This document shows, in pieces, positions 1 through 13,600 of a stretch of DNA of 64,000 nucleotides. Source of the DNA: Datnioides undecimradiatus (taxonomy: Eukaryota > Chordata > Actinopteri > Lobotiformes > Datnioididae); NCBI GenBank assembly GCA_008933995.1, contig WARS01000026.1:758501-822500 (forward strand). The letters are read 5' to 3'. The position numbers were made by a program, and so were the translations under genes. The stretch's first letter is position 1, and every line of letters begins with the position of its first letter. The notes under the pieces are model-generated. The model did no database searches. It worked only from the letters and a program-made list of their open reading frames with translations, and was not told where the DNA came from.

Positions 1-3000
1 AAGTAGTTGATTTTCACTCCTGTTTGGGAACAGTCACTGCTCTCCAAGACATAAGGTATTCAACTCGCTATTTCACTATTGCACCAATAGTCTGTAATCA
101 TCAATCAGCTACACTGGGCAAGATGGTTTTTTATACAAATGAAAAGCCTGCACCTCCTGCAGCTTGTGGGATGCTAAAATAGCAGAAGCCCTGTGACATG
201 TTGGAATTTAAGTAGGTGGTTGCGAAAACTTTGTAGAAATAAAGTTACACTGTAAATAAAAAGAAGTTTGGGTCTTTTTCAAAAATTTAAGTGGCAAGAC
301 AGGAGTGCACAATGTCAAAGTTGTTGAGCTGGTTCTCACATAGTTCTGCCCACCTTCAGAGACTTCTCCATGCATGCTTTTTGTAATACACTCCACTCCC
401 ATGTGCAATTTTGAAATGAAGAGCAGTTGAGACAAGCTGACTGCTCCAATTCTTACAACACTGTTTGTGGTAGCTTAATTCCTAAAGCGCTGCTTCCTAA
501 GCTTCACTGTTTGCAGTTTTGCAAAGTTTCTCTTGTTCTACTGAAGACCCCAAAGATGCTGCAGTTGCATATAAAGGAAACATTACTTTCAGTTCCAACA
601 ACCATGTTAATGTCTTTCCTTTATCTGTCTGCTTTATTTTTATCAGTTAAATGTAAATGATGATGTTACACAGTCACTGAATAACTGCTTTGGCACCATT
701 TAATACTGCGGCATCATTAGGAACGTCTCTTAACTAAAAAAAACTATTTAAGCTGATTCAGTGCTCTTAAAATACTGCGCTTAACATGAGCTGGTGTTGG
801 TTTTGGCCTTCCCCTGCACTTCCCTGTCTGTCAAATACTTGCTGAAAAGAAATGAGCCTGACCAAAATCTTTATCATACAGATCTTTAGAAGCAAATCAA
901 AGCATCCATTTTCAAGAAACTGGTCTTCCCTTGAGGCCGCAGCTGTTACGTCTCTGACCATTAAATGTGAAGCACAAGGCCGAAAAGAGAAAAAAGAGGG
1001 ACAGTAGAAAAGATGAGCAGAGACAGACTAGGAGACTAAAAAGTGACTGAGAGTGCTGTCGATGGTATATTAGAGCCGGAGGTCCCGGTGGGAGTAACAG
1101 AAAGGAGAGCTCCCAAAGCGCTGACCCTCAACAGTGTTCTTCCACACTGCTTCACTTCTTCTGATTTATCGCCCCATCATCCATCTTTGCGCAGCAGAGG
1201 AGGAGGAGAGGAGAGGAGAGAGCAGTGAAACAAAACAGAAGGGGGAGCATTAGAAACGGTAAAATGAAAAGAAGAAGAGGTTTGTTAGGCAGAAAGTGGT
1301 GGATGGAGACATGGAGGGATACGGAGAGAGAGGAGGGAAAAGAGAGCGTATGAAAACTGACAAGTGGCACCGGTTTGGAATATGCAGTTATCAAGTCTTT
1401 TCCTTGGCGAGTTTGAGACTGTGTTAACTACACAGATCTTCTAAGTCCGGAGAACAGTTTATATAAACAATGTCAAAACAGATTTTTCTTTACATTTTTA
1501 TTTATTTATTTATTTGATGAGCAAGTCAAGCAGGGACATAAGAGGAGGGAAAGACAAAAATGGAGGTGGGAATAGGAACAAATGCAATGAAAAAATGAAA
1601 TTAAAAAATCCGCAAAAGGGGAGAGAGAAGAGATGGAGATGGGGGAGGTGTGGAAAGAAATGAGAACACCACTCGGGGAACAGCAGCCGTTTCAGAGGTG
1701 ATAAATGTTGTTTTGACACGTGTGTATCCACAGGCCCGAAGGTCACGGTTTAACAGAAGGAACGAAGGTCAGTTTAAAGTCTGGGTCAAGTCAAATATGA
1801 TTCCCTAAGTGACGGCTTTGGAATTTAAACTTATGGTTCAGTGGAGCTCGCTAGGTGAGGCATGGCCTGAAAGCAACGCACACAATGTGTTTGGGTTTGA
1901 TTATCTGTGGGGTCACACTTAGCAGAAAGAGTGTAATGGCTGTGATGTAGGATCATGTGGATAAAAGACATCCAGTAAGTGTATTACGGCAGAGAGAAAG
2001 ACGGGGAATAAAAAGATAAATGCAGAGGAAAACAGGTGTTATATAGGTGTTGATGAGATTGCACCAAATGTCAGACATACAGAAATACCACAAAGTGAAA
2101 TAGATTATTGATTAGATATAGAAACAGACAGCATGAAAAGAAAGAGGGAAGATGGAAAAGAAAGAATACAAGAGAAAAAAGAGGTAAAGACAGTAGCAGT
2201 GTTACAAAAGTTATTATCACAGGTCACCATGAGCTTCCATTACCAATGTGTTAATGAAACCCAAAATATCGGTGCACTTATGACCAGCAGAGACCAACAC
2301 ACACACAGAGTTGAGTTGATTACCCGTGTCCGAGCACAGCGTGTCCGTTGAGGGTCGCCTGCAGCCTGCAGGTAAACAGTAATTGGTTACAGATTTCTGT
2401 GTGTGTGTGAGCACACATGCAAGCGAGACAGACAGAGGGGAAGGAGGAAAGAGTCTGAGCAGCTGCAATGGAACGAAGGAAAGACAATGTAATTTCAAAT
2501 TCTGATGTAAGCTACCTGCAGGAAACAGACACACACACACAAAGCGGGAAGTGCTGATTGTCCTCATCACAAACACACACACACACCCACGTACACACAC
2601 CTCCTCCACGTCCTGCCCGTGACTTACAATCCATGGCCGTGCTGATGTAAATAAGCTGATATCATGTCTGACCATGAGGGAGATCAGACAGATTCCCGAG
2701 ACTGAACGCACGCTACGGGACTCCAACAGCTCCAACATGTCAAGACCACATAGATGGAGCAGATTTCTCTTTGTCTCCAACTAAATTTATTTTGGTCTGG
2801 TCCGATATTTTCTATGTTCTTGGCTTAAATTTCGGTCAAAGGGTAATACAAATAAGCTCTAAACAATTGCATCAGAATCACAACATGCCGCCGTCTCCAG
2901 TCTGTTGAAAAATCACTGTTAGATATCAGGTTCAAAACCGCTTTTGAACTGTCCGCCCAGTATTTTGGTTTAACTGTTGACGCTGTCTCAAGTTTGCCCC

Positions 3001-6000
3001 GTCTCTGTCTTGACTTGGCCTTGGGACTGAGTTCTGGCAGAAACTCAACTGCACAAATGAGATTGGCTCATCTTGAAATCAACAATGGGTGATTGCAGCT
3101 AGAGATTGCACACACGTCATGTCTGCCTGGAGCAGAAGGTGAGGAGTGTACAGCTCTCAAGACAAGGTACTTACAGACAAATGCACAGCTTAGCCCGAGA
3201 GACCACATGCAGCCTGTTCTCACAGTGAAGTTACCCATTTGACCAAGATGTACAATGACTGGCTGAAAAAAAAAACACTACATGTAATTAAAACAACTTC
3301 CTCTTTTGGTGAACTTTGATGTGGATGACATAATCTCATTTATGTGGATGTACATAATGTTAACCTTTGGTACTGCAATCCAATAATACTTAAAGACCAA
3401 ATACCAAAAACTTAATTTTAGAGCAAAATGCAAATTCTGATTTTGGTCTAATCTAAGCTCCAAACTGTCCTTCAAATGTTTTTACTGTCAAATAAAATGC
3501 ATTTGACTGCACAAGACAAAATTATGCACCTGGTAATGGGGAATAGAGCGGATGAAAGCAAGTGCAAACACTCAATGGCAAGAGACAGGGATGTGATAGT
3601 AAAAAGATATTCATTACAATGGCTGGGAAAGGAAATGCGGGCCTGGGGAAAACTTGGGAAGGAAGCTGGAAGGACCTGGGGTTTGAATTTGGGGACACAA
3701 ATTGGAGAAAGAGAGAGAGAGAGCAGGAAAGATTGTGCAGAGGCTGCAGTTCAGCAGAGAGGAAGTGGCAGCGCTGAGTATTTGTAGAGGTCTCCATAAC
3801 TGAGATGAGGTGCAGCTGGTGTGGCTCTGCTCCAGCTCCTGCACACCTGTCTCCAATCAGACACACACATACACAAGCACACAGGGACAGAGCCATTCAG
3901 GGAGTGGGAGCAGGTTAAGGAGACACAGCAGGTTTGGGAGGCACCAGTGATACGCCTGTCTACCTGTCCAGTTTGTAAAAGGTAACATTTAATAAGATCA
4001 AGAGCAGGATGCTTCATCTGCCATCTCCAGTGGGAAGAGGAAATAAAATGTCCTGCATTATCAAGAGTATCATATTCTTATTAATCCAGATATTTCAAGG
4101 CCATCGTGGTTTAAAAAACACACATTCACAAACATATGACTCAATTTTCACAGTGAGTTTCATCTTTTTTAGTTCACACCGACATAACTGGGGCTAAACC
4201 TTGTCCAAAGCTTTCATTCTACATTTGTGTTGTTTAGGAAAACTGGGCAGTTCATCTTTCTTCACCAGTTTTCTCCTCAGCGACAGAGACATAACTTTAC
4301 AATGAGCTCCTTCCGGGGTTTCCTGTCCTTGGCAAGTCTGTACGCTGTATCACTCCCCAAGCGACACTCACATGGGGTCAGTTTGTCAGCGGTGTGTCTT
4401 GGCCACATGTGAGAGATATCTGGATGAAATGAGCCCAGTCACAACAAAGAGAATCAGATAGGCAAAGCACAAAATATAGCATGCATAAAAGTGACACTGC
4501 TGCACATATATAAGAATATCCAACACAACCTTCCTAAGCGTCTTGATTGTTTCTTGTTACCTGAAGATCTCATCATGATACATTTGTCCCAGACCTCAGA
4601 CTCATTTACCTCAGCTATACACCACTCCTGGCATTCCTTTAAATACCCAGCTAACCCTGTCTTCCAATTTAGCTTTCATTCACCGCTTCCTGCCCTTTCT
4701 GTGCAGAAGAGCAACAAGTGTGTGTCCAGCCTTACACGGCACGTTTATAGTGTGGTACTTACTGGCAAACGTGATCATTCATAACATTCCTGCTGTTCCT
4801 TACCTTACCATGCCACTAACTCTTCTTTAATTCTACAGTGAGCGACTTCCGCCGCAGTAATGTTGTTCTTCATTTTAATCAGTCTACTCCTACACCTGTC
4901 CCATCATTCCCTCTGCGTTAAATGTACCAGCGTTGCCAGTTGACATAAGCAAATGTTTCATTATATTTATTTTCAAAAATATAAAATGCGGAAATGTCCT
5001 AAAAATATTTTATTTTAAAAAAAACAGTTTTTTTCCTGTAATAGTGTGCATGATTGTGCAAGTGTTTATGTCGATTTTCTGTGACAGGACTGGTCATATA
5101 TCCTTCAACACTCCTCTTCTCTCTTCTCCATCCTGACTGTCTGCACTTTGTCTCTCTGCAAGTGTGTCTGCCTGTGTCGGTGAGTGTGTGTGTGCGTGCG
5201 TGAGTGCATGTATGCTGAGAGAGAGAAAACAGGCCGATGGAGGATCATAAATAAAAGGTCACTGCTGCATGTTCTTAGTGTGTACTTCACATGAAAGGGG
5301 GAGCCGATACATGGAAACACATGTCGGCTCTGTGATAAATTCACAGGGACACAAAAGACAAAAATAAGGCAGAAAAGGAGCGTGAGCAAGGCAGGAATGT
5401 GAATGTATTATGAATCAATCCTAATTTAGATTTTTCCAGGCATAAAACATGTGTGACGAGCGGATAAAAACACACACAGGCAGGCTTCCACACCCATGTT
5501 TCTGACAGGAGATGAATAAGGAAATAGAGACATATTAGATCAGAAGCTTTCAATACAATACTAAAGATTATAAGTTAGGAGGATAGAGGTAATAAACATT
5601 TACTTTCTACTCTTCTCTGATCCTTTAAGTGCTTCTCTGGCTTCTTTTAACTTAAAACCAAAATCGCAAATACAAACACGCACAACGATCAGCCGTGCCC
5701 AGACCATCTCATCATCTCTCTACGAGGATTTACTGATGTTACCCAGTGTCGGTTGTGTTGTAGATACTTGTGGTTAAAAGATATGTATGATTTTTTTTTT
5801 TCCTGCTATTTTGTGTGTGTATGTCAGGTGACATAGACATAGATAGACTGGGTTTAATTAAGCTTAATTTCGTCAACACTCGGGCTCACACTGAGGTTAT
5901 AGCCACAGCCTTCAGTGGACCCTTTTGTCTCAACCCTGACAAAATGCTGCTCTCCAAACACGAAGATGAGCTAAAGCAGAGGTTCCAAACATGCAGCCTA

Positions 6001-8497
6001 AAGTCCTACTCTTCCATTACTTTTGATGATCTATTATAGATCAAACATGCTTACATGCAGGGTACGTGACTGTTAAGTGTGGGATACTTTTCATGCAATC
6101 GACTCTGGTGGTAAAGGTTTGGTCAAAAAAGGGAAAAGTGGAGAGAAAGCCGGGTATTTTTTTTTAAAAATGGACCAACCTATTTCTTCACAGAGGAAAA
6201 TGGAAAGACAGCGATAAAGTCAGTAATAAGTCAAATACTATATTGGGTTTCAGTTCCAAAATGCTGTACATGTGGCAAAACATTTTGTGCCTCTGTAGAT
6301 CCAGAGTGATCTGAAAATTGTATGCACAATGAGTAGACTGGCTGTTTTAATCACGCTGACTTTTCTGTAGACAAGTTGTTCATCATCTGTTTCCTGTCTG
6401 TCGTTTTACTAGCCATGAAGGGTGGTGATGATGTTACCCTTCACTTTTTGATTACACTGTGCTTGACAGGTGGACGTGCAAATAGGGACGCGAGTCAGAA
6501 CAGAGGACAGTTTCCTTATTCCTGTCATCTTGTTACATCTCATCATGATTTTCGTCTTTGTCCTGTACAACATAAACCCCTCCATCACCAGGAAGGAAAA
6601 AGACTGACCCCAGTAACCTTAAGAAACTGGCTGGTTCAGGTTGGATCAACTGCCTAACTAAACTAATTTGCTAAAGCTGCCATTAAAAAAACAAAAAAAA
6701 ACAAATAAAAACACTGTCCTGTTTGAGGGTGGGTAATTGGTTTTGGGGTTGAAGTTAAAAGTAGGTTCAGGTTTAAGGTTTGTGGTTAGGAACTATGGAA
6801 GAAAATGCATTATAGCAATGAGGGTTCTCACAACTGTAGAAGCTTGTGTGTGCATTCCCAAAATACACCCACACATTTTAATGGAGGGTGTTTTAATGCT
6901 TCCTCCTGCTGTCCCTCTGTTTTCCCCTCCTATCTTTCCCCATCAGTTCTCATCTAATCACTGAAGTACCAAAGGGGGGGTGACCTCATCACCCCAATGC
7001 CATAGTAACGCCCCGCAGCCGTGCACCCTGGGTCCCTGGGATCCTGGGAAGGTGAAAGAATGTGGAGTGTGATTGGTCTGTGAATGGCAGAGTGGACGTG
7101 CAGGGTGGGAGCGGAGCAACCTGAGGATGGATGGATTAAATGACAGCTAGAACACATGGGCACACGCACACACACAATAACACAACTCAGATGTACAAAC
7201 TGTGCATATACAACTCACACAAGCAAGCATACAATATGTTACTTCTGCTGACCAAAGCATTAAATGACATAACACTTTGCACCCTAGAGCAATACACACA
7301 CACACACACACATCATGACACAACATGTGATACCTGTAAAGCAGCGGCTATCAGAGTCTAATTCACTTTGTCTGTCCAGGCTGCAGGGCAGAGGCACAGA
7401 GCGGTGGAAGTGAAGGGTGCTGAAAGCCCTTATTTTCATTCGCTCACACAATGTCAGAGTTGAAATATTTCAAATACTTGAGTTGCACTCGTTTTACTGC
7501 GGCTTACTAAATCACAGCGCTCTTACAGCTTCCTTTTGAACCGTTAAAGCAGTTCTGATGTACCTGATGATGTAAATCAAGTACACCTCACATAGCTGAC
7601 CCTGCCGCTGAATGGGGTTTATGTCGTGGAACCAAACAGCCTGGTAAAAAGAGAGGAAAAAGAGCAGACGGTAAAGACACAAATCATTGTTTCTCAATGG
7701 ATGTTCAGCTTAATATTTAGAGAGACTTGAAAGTTTCAATATTTAGTTTAGACTCAAACGGACAAAGCGAGTGAGAAGTCACGAAGAGAAAGTCAGCTGT
7801 GGAGCATGGTAAATCACACTTCCACAGCCACCTTTGAGATTTCTGTCTGTCGCCGTGTTAGGTGCTCTTGCACTTCTTTTCATGTTAATGAAGACACTGT
7901 GGAGAAGTGAGGACAGTCCTTACCTCTCTCTAAGATTATCTCCCATAGACTTGAACCCTCTCTCTGCAGCACAGCTTTACTGCAGGTGTACTTCATATAT
8001 TTCATATAAATTATATATTATCATATAAATTAGTAAAAACTGTAGTTCCACCATGAACAGCTACAGGAATAAAACACCTCGTACACATTAGCACAATCCA
8101 CTTTTATGATTCACAGAGAATGTTTTTACTTTTACTTCTGACTTTTAAAGTACATTCTGATCATAGTTCTAACTTAGCTAAATACTTCTGACAGAGCCTG
8201 GAAAATGAACGAGTTCAGTAACAGGGGTTAGAGATAATCTGCATCTTATTATGCAAAAAATGTTTGTGTGTGTTTCAATGTATGTAGGAGTAACCAAAAG
8301 TCTGAAGCCAAAGTCTTTTCTGTCAAATCAGATCAAATACAATTAAAGACACCATTAACCCACAGAAATGACTATAAGACAATAAAACCAGCACCAGCAA
8401 GAAACATTTATCTAAGAGTGTGAGATGTTGAAATACTTAAAATCATTTCTTCAACACTGCAGTAGGAAAGGTTTTTCAGTTCTAAAGCAATGACATT

Positions 8498-8531
8498 CAC
8501 ACACCCACACACCCACACGCACACACACACA
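8498..8531. repeat. Imperfect (CA)n / CACACC microsatellite
   Basis: CACACC and CA units run uninterrupted for about 34 bp. It is an ordinary simple repeat in non-coding DNA. Confidence 0.9.
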
Positions 8532-9160
8532 ATGTCCCTTGTCTCCTTTCAGCAAATCCACACAAGCACTCATTTATTCCACTCGAGGCACAGGCTGCTC
8601 TCTAATCAAAACAAATCTTCAGAGACAGAGGCAGAGTGAGGCAGAAAGAGTGTGGGGCTCTCTGGATGTGTTGTCAATTAGCAGCAGCAGATCAACGGTA
8701 CAGAGTGAAAGAAGCTCAAACAGGAAAGATCCTGAATGAATCAAACAGGTCGGTTGTTTTTACGAGGTCCCTGATGTGAACCCAGAACTAAATGTTCAAA
8801 TGTAGGTTTTTCAGCCTCTTCTAAGAGCTGGTCAAGAATTAGGCTTACAGAAACAACGAGGCAGCTTGTGCAAAGTGGCCTTTAGCGTGCTGGTTGCTAC
8901 ATTGTCCCGGATGTTTCCTTTCACTGCTCATTTTCCCCTCCTTTATGCTCCAGCTTTCATTCAGGCCTGTCCTCCATGGGTGTAATTCATTACCGCCTAC
9001 ATTCAGATGCTCACACACATGCCAGCATGCACATGCATTTGGCTGTGGAAGAAAGCCATGAATTCATTAAGGGTTTGGTGAGCATTTACAAGTCTGTGTG
9101 TGCATGTGTTCTATATGACTTGTGTGTAGTTATTACTGCTATTATAATGTTTAATATGAT

Positions 9161-9162
<2 letters not shown>

Positions 9163-9200
<38 letters not shown>
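9163..9200. repeat. (CA)n microsatellite
   Basis: A pure CA dinucleotide run of about 38 bp, the longest CA tract in the window. Confidence 0.95.
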
Positions 9201-9202
<2 letters not shown>

Positions 9203-10049
9203 CCAGTTGGGTTTTCAAAAAAGCTTTATCTTTTCCATCATCATAAGAATCTCATAAGTGAGCATACATTTGAAAGCATTCATTACATTCCTTTTAACTT
9301 ACTTAGAAAGGGTTGGCAGACAGGCAGTTCCTCCATAACACTTTCCATGTTTAGCACCATTCAACCCCCATTTGCTCAGGCCATCCTAAAATACATTGAC
9401 GTGTATATCTCAGGGGCATCTGTGTCCCTTCTGCTCTGACTAATTTAAGAAACTCCTTTCATTGTCCAAGGTGGGTCTGTGTGTGGAGGTAGTTGAATAA
9501 TCAAATGAACAAAGAAATAATGATCAAATGTTGAAATGAAATGTTGAAATCACGGCACTGCGTATCTGATAACAAACACAACTTGCTGCAGAGGAATCTG
9601 TCCACCGCAGTATCAAAATGACAAATGTACAATAGTAAACAAATGAATATTTTAAAAAACTACTTAACTAGGATTAAAACATTCTGCCCGTTATCAAGAT
9701 AGTCTGACTTCAAAGTTAAAAAAATAAAAAACAGCTCAAATATACAGTATGTGTTACAGTACAAAAATCTTTCTTTGTCACATCATCATAGCAACATGTG
9801 GTTTCTTCCTTTCGCAGTTTTAATGGACTAAACACAGTAGCAACAACAGTAAACAACAAAATTCTTCTTTCGACTGAAAAACAAAATATTTTTATTTTAT
9901 ATCAAATAATGTAAAAAATTATATAAAACAATAATTATTTTTTTATCATGCTGTTTCACATGGTGTCGAAATTATGCAGGTAAGCTTTTGCAGGCTTATT
10001 GAAATGATGAGTGAAGCATCAAGTGATCACTACAGGACTCATTAGCCCA

Positions 10050-10603
10050 TCACAGTGAGGCACAGTCTATCAACGTCACACAGCCCCTTTTAAACCAGAA
10101 GGCTGGCAGGACGGGCTCTCTGAACTTGGCATGAAAGCTGTGAATGAGGCTCCGCTCTCCTGATGTGACACTGTAATAATTCAGAGTACCGCCTTCCCAA
10201 TCCAGAAAAAGTCCTATTTTTTCGCAATGAGGCACTTGGTCGTTTACTTTAGGTCTTTTAATTATGGTCTGTTTGTCCCCATGTATGGCAATATATTTGG
10301 TCTTTGAGCAGAGCAGACTCCAGGAGTTTTCATTGCAACCTATGCCACCACTTCTGCTCCATCCTTTACCTACTCCTTTATATGCAACTCCAATGCCAAC
10401 CTCCCCTTTCCACTCTACCTCCCAGTAACAGAGGCCTTTCTGGGCCTCCTCACAAAGCACCTGAGTCCTCTTAAACCTGGCCAGGTTTTCAGGACGTTCC
10501 ACCCTCTTCTCACACTTCTTTACAGTCCTCACTGTCCTGTTTCCTTCAGACAGAATGAGCCTGCTGCTTGCTGTATTCTCATCGATCTTCATGTCAGCAC
10601 AAT
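10050..10603 (-). CDS. Terminal exon: PRY-SPRY (B30.2) domain
   Basis: Last coding exon of the NLR, 184 codons including the stop. The acceptor at 10604/10605 and phase 1 match the preceding linker exon. Diagnostic PRY text is the ENTASSRLILSEGNRTV segment; SPRY text includes CYWEVEW, the WSLLC strand, IGLFLDWEGG followed by LNYYSV, and PVLPAFWF near the end. B30.2 domains are protein-interaction modules, and in fish NLRs and fintrims they vary fast and are thought to bind ligands. The exon is intact. Confidence 0.92.
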
Positions 10604-13600
10604 CTGATCATGAAACAAAGCCCACATTCAATGTGTGAGTATGTTGTTTACACTGATATTATGTTGTTTAGATAAGATCCGCATAAACAGCATATATTCA
10701 AGACTAAGCATAAAAAAGTGTAACTATTAACAGTCTTACTTACCTCAAGAGGATAATGGGCATGTGACAAATGTCTCAGTGGATACATGATTATGTAAGG
10801 CAACAGCTTAGTGTCAAAGGCTATATTCGGGTGATAAAATTATGAAAATTTCTTCCAAACAAAAACACACTTACACTTCTTCAGTCCTGGTTTTAACCGA
10901 TGCTCTCCATCATGATCGAAACTGTACAAAATAAAAATAAGTCGTGTCATAATCAAGAATTTCCAGCTTCAGTACTATACATTGGAAAGTACTTTTGTGA
11001 GTTGTGATTGGATCATTTTACAGGTTATAGCAAGTAACCATAAAAAAAGTTTTTAAAAAGGTAACAAGAAGAAACAGCTGTACTGATATCGATTAACACA
11101 TGATGCAAAGGGTTTGCAGCTTGCTGCCATCTTGATCGCCATAGCTACACATAGTATACACACGAGCTGAACCTGGACACATTATCTGGATAATGATATC
11201 TGAGCTGCAAACCCTGGCTTTGGCAGCTGTCATAAATAAGACATTTTCTGATTATCTCAATTCATAATGCAAAATTTTTCAGTTTGTTGCATAGATTTTG
11301 ATGAGACTCTCACGATGTATTTTGTGCGTGCTTTATTAACAAGTTCTCTTTATGTGCAATGGCTTGTTAATGCCAAGTGCAGAAGGGGTCATGGTGAGGT
11401 TGCCAGCTCCATTAAAGTGGTTTAAGAGTGTTTTGGTATCTAGCCTGCAGCTAATGAGATAACAGATTTTATTTAGATTTAGGTTTATGTGGTGTCATTA
11501 TTACTAAGAGAACCAGCTAAGTTACTACAACTCTGCACATATTAATACACATTTTGTCATATTAATGTACCAGACTGTCTGCAAGCTTGTATTTGGATCC
11601 TCAGCTATAGCAGAGAGCTCCGTCATCCCGTTGGTTCCTGGGTGATTGTAACTCAGATCCAGATGTTTCAGGGGACAGGCCATATTGGACCTGAGAGCCG
11701 AGGCCAGGAACGAGCAGCCATCCTTTGTCACCTGACAACCTGACATCCTGCAGACCATAAAAACAACATATAAACACACACACACACACACACACATACA
11801 CACACGTGTGCACAACAGTGATAGCAACAAGGAAACAGACTCTTTGCAGTTTAATCTACCTGACTTAAGTGTCATAGGGTTATTCAATTATTTTGATTAC
11901 ATGAGATTAGTAATTATTTTGACAGACACATGTCAGCCATTCGCAGTTTGCAACATATTATTGATCAAATGTTTACTTCACCAGGTATAACTTGTGTAAT
12001 ATACATAAATTATCAGCGGTGGGTACATTGAGCCTGGCTTGCTGCTATGGTGTTGTTGAGTATGTAGTGCCATTGTGTTTTATAAGGGGCCAGAATCCAG
12101 GTTGCATTCCAGAGGTAAGAAAACCTTATTCCAACTGAAGTTCGTCATAACAAATCACAAAAAATCCCACATTAGTAAAGTTTGTAACAGCATGTCATGC
12201 GCATAAGGATGATTTAGGGGGTTTTTTTATATCTGATTTAATGGTCTTTTAACACTAGATCCCAGTTTTTAGCTTGTAATGTGTTCTAATATGTACCAAT
12301 TTACTTTAAAATACCTCAACTCCAGCAACACATTTCATGTTTGAGAATGGCTGTTGAAAGAAATGTTCACTGAGAGATTGTATTGAGGCTTGGACTTGCT
12401 TTATTTGTTCTACCAATCCTTTATACCAATCCTTTATTTCATGATACAGTGTGGATACTGTTGGTCACTATAAAATGCACAATAAATGCACAATAACAGT
12501 ACACTTACTTGAGTGTCTCCAGTTTACAGTGTAGACTCTTAAGGCCATCTGCAATTTTCTGCACACCTGAATCCAGCAGGTCATTATGACTCAGGTCCAG
12601 CATTGTGAGATTAGAGGACACAGAGCTGAGGACTGAGGATGACAGACCTTTGCAGGATTCCTCAGAGAGCCCACACCAACTCATTCTGTAAAAATATAAT
12701 AATTATATTATATTTCCATGGCCCTCATGGAAAATGTGAAAAAGTTTCAGTTTTGTGAGAAATTTGAAATTACTTACAAAGCAGTTTTGGAGACTTTGAC
12801 CACTGGTAACATTCCAAGAAGAACTTTCTCTGATTTCATGTACTTATTCAAATCAAACACATCAAGGTCCTGATCTGACGTCAGCAGCACAAAAGTCAGA
12901 GCTGACCACTGGGAGGCAGAGAAATTTTCAAATGTGAGTGTTTCTGACTGAAGGTACTTCTTGACTTCTTCCACAAGAGAGTGGTCATTCAGTTCATTGA
13001 GGCAGTGAAAAAGGTTTAAATTTTTATCAGCATCACCGTTGTCTTCCCTGATCTTTTCTTTGATGTACTCTATTGTTGCCTTGTTGGATTCCTTCATATT
13101 TTCTGTCTTTCTCAGAAGTCCCCCGAGGAGATACTGGTTTGTCTCTAGAGAAAGGCCAAGCAGGAAGCGGAGGAACAGGTCCCAATCTCCATTTTTGCTG
13201 TCTAAAGCCTTGTCAACTGCTGCCTTGTAGAAGTCAAAAGCAGGTATGTCTGCAACTGCTGAGGCAGATTTGGTAAGCAAATTTTCACCGCTGTTATTGA
13301 ATGTGCAAAAGACATAAAAAGCTGCAAGGAACTCTTGAATGCTCAGGTGGACAAAGCAGAACAATTTCTGCTGGTACACTCCACATCCTTCTCGTTTAAT
13401 CTGAGTGAATATTCCTGAGAATACGGCGGCCGCTGTGATGTCAACGCACAGCTTTTCTACGTGTTCTTCAGTGAAGAGAAGGTTTCCTTCCTCAAGCCCA
13501 TCGAAGGCCAGTTTCCCCAAAGATTTAATTGTTTCCTGGTTTCCGTTATTCCAGCATGAATCTGTGTCAGAACTCTCCCCTGTCTCACCTCCAGCATACT

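Larger units (their letters stand above)
1..10049. other. Gene-free flank, no coding exon recognised
   Basis: I find no open frame with family similarity or exon-like conservation here. Open frames are short (the longest, on the minus strand at 2217-2780, is low-complexity) and overlap CA/GT or purine-rich tracts. A purine-rich GAGGA tract lies at about 1190-1350. Because human SELENOK is flanked by CACNA2D3, I looked for its exons by eye and found none; short exons of diverged genes could be missed. Confidence 0.6.

Noticed and set aside
2217..2780. 187-aa minus-strand frame
   Set aside because: Low-complexity Cys/Val-rich stretches come from TG/CA repeats; no conserved domain or splice context.
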